From: Microcaldota archaeon
GTDB taxonomy: Archaea; Micrarchaeota; Micrarchaeia; Norongarragalinales; Norongarragalinaceae
Direction: 5' to 3'
NCBI GenBank assembly: GCA_018304285.1
Contig: JAGVWL010000044.1
Location: 1 to 7,397 of the forward strand
DNA: 7,397 nt
The stretch's first letter is position 1. Each line of letters opens with the position of its first letter. A model generated the notes under the pieces. That model did no database searches. It saw only the letters and a program-made list of their open reading frames with translations, and was not told the DNA's origin. Positions 6,410-7,397 of this stretch are shown here, piece by piece. The position numbers were made by a program, and so were the translations under genes.

Positions 6410-6416
6410 CCACCTC
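6410..6416 (-). promoter_or_regulatory. Strong ribosome binding site deciding the start of the carbonic-anhydrase-like gene
   Basis: The minus strand reads GAGGTGG, the best Shine-Dalgarno match in the window (consensus GGAGGTGAT). It is 8 bases before the ATG at 6401. An alternative in-frame GTG at 6413-6411 lies inside this motif, so the ATG is the likely start. This gene is therefore translated from a leadered mRNA, unlike the orphan and HIT genes. Confidence 0.7.
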
Positions 6417-6425
6417 GTGAAAATG

Positions 6426-6437
6426 CCGTGAAAAACT
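6426..6437 (+). repeat. 12-base direct repeat, copy 1
   Basis: CCGTGAAAAACT occurs here and again, identically, at 6467-6478, 41 bases downstream (close to four helical turns). Copy 1 lies about where transcription of the minus-strand carbonic-anhydrase-like gene would start if the TTTAAA at 6454-6459 is its TATA box. It may be an operator. Confidence 0.7.
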
Positions 6438-6452
6438 ATATTGCGCGAAAGA

Positions 6453-6460
6453 GTTTAAAG
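6453..6460. promoter_or_regulatory. TATA-like TTTAAA, usable in both directions
   Basis: GTTTAAAG contains the self-complementary hexamer TTTAAA (6454-6459), midway in the spacer between two divergent genes. Read leftwards it predicts a start near 6431 and a leader of about 30 bases carrying the GAGGTGG site. Read rightwards it predicts a start near 6483, about 40 bases before the ATG at 6524. A second TATA-like CTATATT at 6436-6442 would place a rightward start near 6465. Which is used cannot be decided from sequence. Confidence 0.35.
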
Positions 6461-6466
6461 CAATAA

Positions 6467-6478
6467 CCGTGAAAAACT
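6467..6478 (+). repeat. 12-base direct repeat, copy 2
   Basis: This is the second identical copy of CCGTGAAAAACT. It lies on the dehydrogenase side of the central TTTAAA and contains a GTG (6469-6471) that opens a short frame ending in TAA at 6514-6516. The two copies bracket the presumed promoter core. Confidence 0.7.
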
Positions 6479-6523
6479 TTCGGTGGGAAAATCGAACTTT
6501 CTGGCGAAGAACTTAATTCGTTG

Positions 6524-7397
6524 ATGGCGAAAGCAGGCTTTTCGTACGACTGGCACAAGGCGTACGACGAGAATTACGATTCCGGCCCGTTCTGCAATTT
6601 GGCTGAAGACGATTGGAAGAAAATCGATTCCTTCCGGAAAGAGAACGCAAGTTCCTCGGTTACACCGTAAATTCAACGCTAGGCATTGCAGCCGGGCCTT
6701 TGCTCAACCACAAGTTCGTAAACCACTACGCCCGCCTGGGCTTCGACATGCCCGTGCAGAAAACCGTAAGGAGCGTAGCCACGCGCGTGCATCCTTTCCC
6801 TAACGTCCTGCTCATCAACGTCGACCACCAGCTTTCGGAAAACGAAATCGGGTCGAAGACCGTGGCAAAGCTTGACGCCAAGCAAGAGAACTTGAGCATC
6901 ACCAACTCTTTCGGAATGCCTTCCAAAAGCGTGGAAGAATGGCGAGAGGATTTCAAGAAAGTCAAGCCCGGGGAAGGGCAGTTGAAGCTCATAAGCGTCG
7001 TGGGAACTCCGCCTTCAGCGAAAGGAAAGGCCGGCTGCTCGTCGTGCATTTCTTCAAGCCACTCGGAATTCCAGCATTTGGCCGAGGATTTTGGCGCGTT
7101 GGCGCAATTGTGCTTCGAGGGAGGCGCGCAGGCTGTTGAAATGAATTTTTCATGCCCGAACGTAACAGGAAAAGAAGGGCAAATCTACACGAACGTGGAT
7201 TCCGCGCGCGAGATTTGCAAGGCTGCGCGCGCGCAAGTCGGGAACGGAAAGAAACTCATAGTAAAATTGGGCTTTTACAAGGATTACGGCAACCTGGCTG
7301 CGGTGCTCGAAGCGGTTACTGATTACGTGGACGGCGTTACTGCAATTAACACCATTCCGCTCGAGATTGTAGACGAAAAAGGAGTGCAGGCGATGCC
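6524..7397 (+). CDS. Dihydroorotate dehydrogenase family protein, frameshifted near 6647, 3' end outside window
   Basis: This is a flavin (FMN) TIM-barrel dehydrogenase of the PyrD/dihydropyrimidine-dehydrogenase superfamily, the class that oxidises dihydroorotate or handles related pyrimidines. The N-terminus (ATG 6524, YDWHKAYDENYDSGPF) lies in one frame, which ends at TAA 6668-6670. The body, from KFLGYTVNSTLGIAAGPLLN (6649 onward), lies in the frame one base earlier and stays open to the window end. Body motifs are LGIAAGPLL (FMN-site start), QKTVRS, NSFGMPS, and EMNFSCPNVTG with the cysteine codon at 7153-7155. SCPN rather than SSPN places the active-site residue with class 1 enzymes. 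VKLGFYKD and AINTIP follow. One missing base near 6646-6648 would join both frames as a single protein. The start is uncertain: the N-terminal frame is open back to 6473 and has no clear ribosome binding site. The physiological substrate is not settled. Confidence 0.8.

Noticed and set aside
6636..6655. Programmed ribosomal frameshift in the dehydrogenase gene
   Set aside because: No slippery heptamer or obvious downstream stem is visible; a one-base indel or sequence error is simpler.
6726..7049. A 107-residue minus-strand open frame at the right end
   Set aside because: It is antisense to the dehydrogenase body, which carries the family motifs.

Overview
The window looks archaeal. It carries an archaeal-type RtcB of about 477 residues and a secreted, membrane-anchored Lon-like protease of a kind described from archaea (the COG1750 group). 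TATA-like elements sit about 25 bases upstream of apparently leaderless starts, and the few Shine-Dalgarno matches are of the GGTG/GAGGTG type. Close packing and small genes would fit a compact genome such as a DPANN lineage, but the sequence does not prove that placement. Most of the window is moderately GC-rich; one orphan gene is clearly more AT-rich.

Layout, left to right. Bases 1-437 (+) are the 3' end of a FolC-type folylpolyglutamate/dihydrofolate synthase. It overlaps tail to tail by 4 bases with a 653-residue Lon-like protease (434-2395, -). An 89-residue protein of unknown function follows on the same strand (2514-2783, -). Divergent from that is rtcB (2897-4330, +), which faces a 248-residue orphan (4335-5081, -) across 4 bases. 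A 39-base divergent promoter separates the orphan from a HIT-family protein (5121-5525, +). The HIT gene converges, 9 bases apart, on a 288-residue protein whose N-terminal half resembles a beta-carbonic anhydrase (5535-6401, -). After a promoter region with two exact 12-base direct repeats comes a dihydroorotate-dehydrogenase-family gene (6524 to the window end, +), whose N-terminus and body lie in different reading frames.

The strand changes at almost every gene (+ - - + - + - +), so there is no long operon and most genes are probably transcribed singly. The genes do not form one obvious pathway: folate metabolism, envelope proteolysis, RNA ligation, nucleotide hydrolysis/transfer, a possible zinc enzyme and a pyrimidine-type flavoenzyme are mixed with two unknowns. 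No rRNA, tRNA, CRISPR array, insertion sequence or intein was recognised. Intergenic stretches are all under about 125 bases. The items most worth a second look are the carbonic-anhydrase-like protein with an altered H/C motif and a long C-terminal extension, the frameshifted dehydrogenase, and the repeat-bearing divergent promoter between them.
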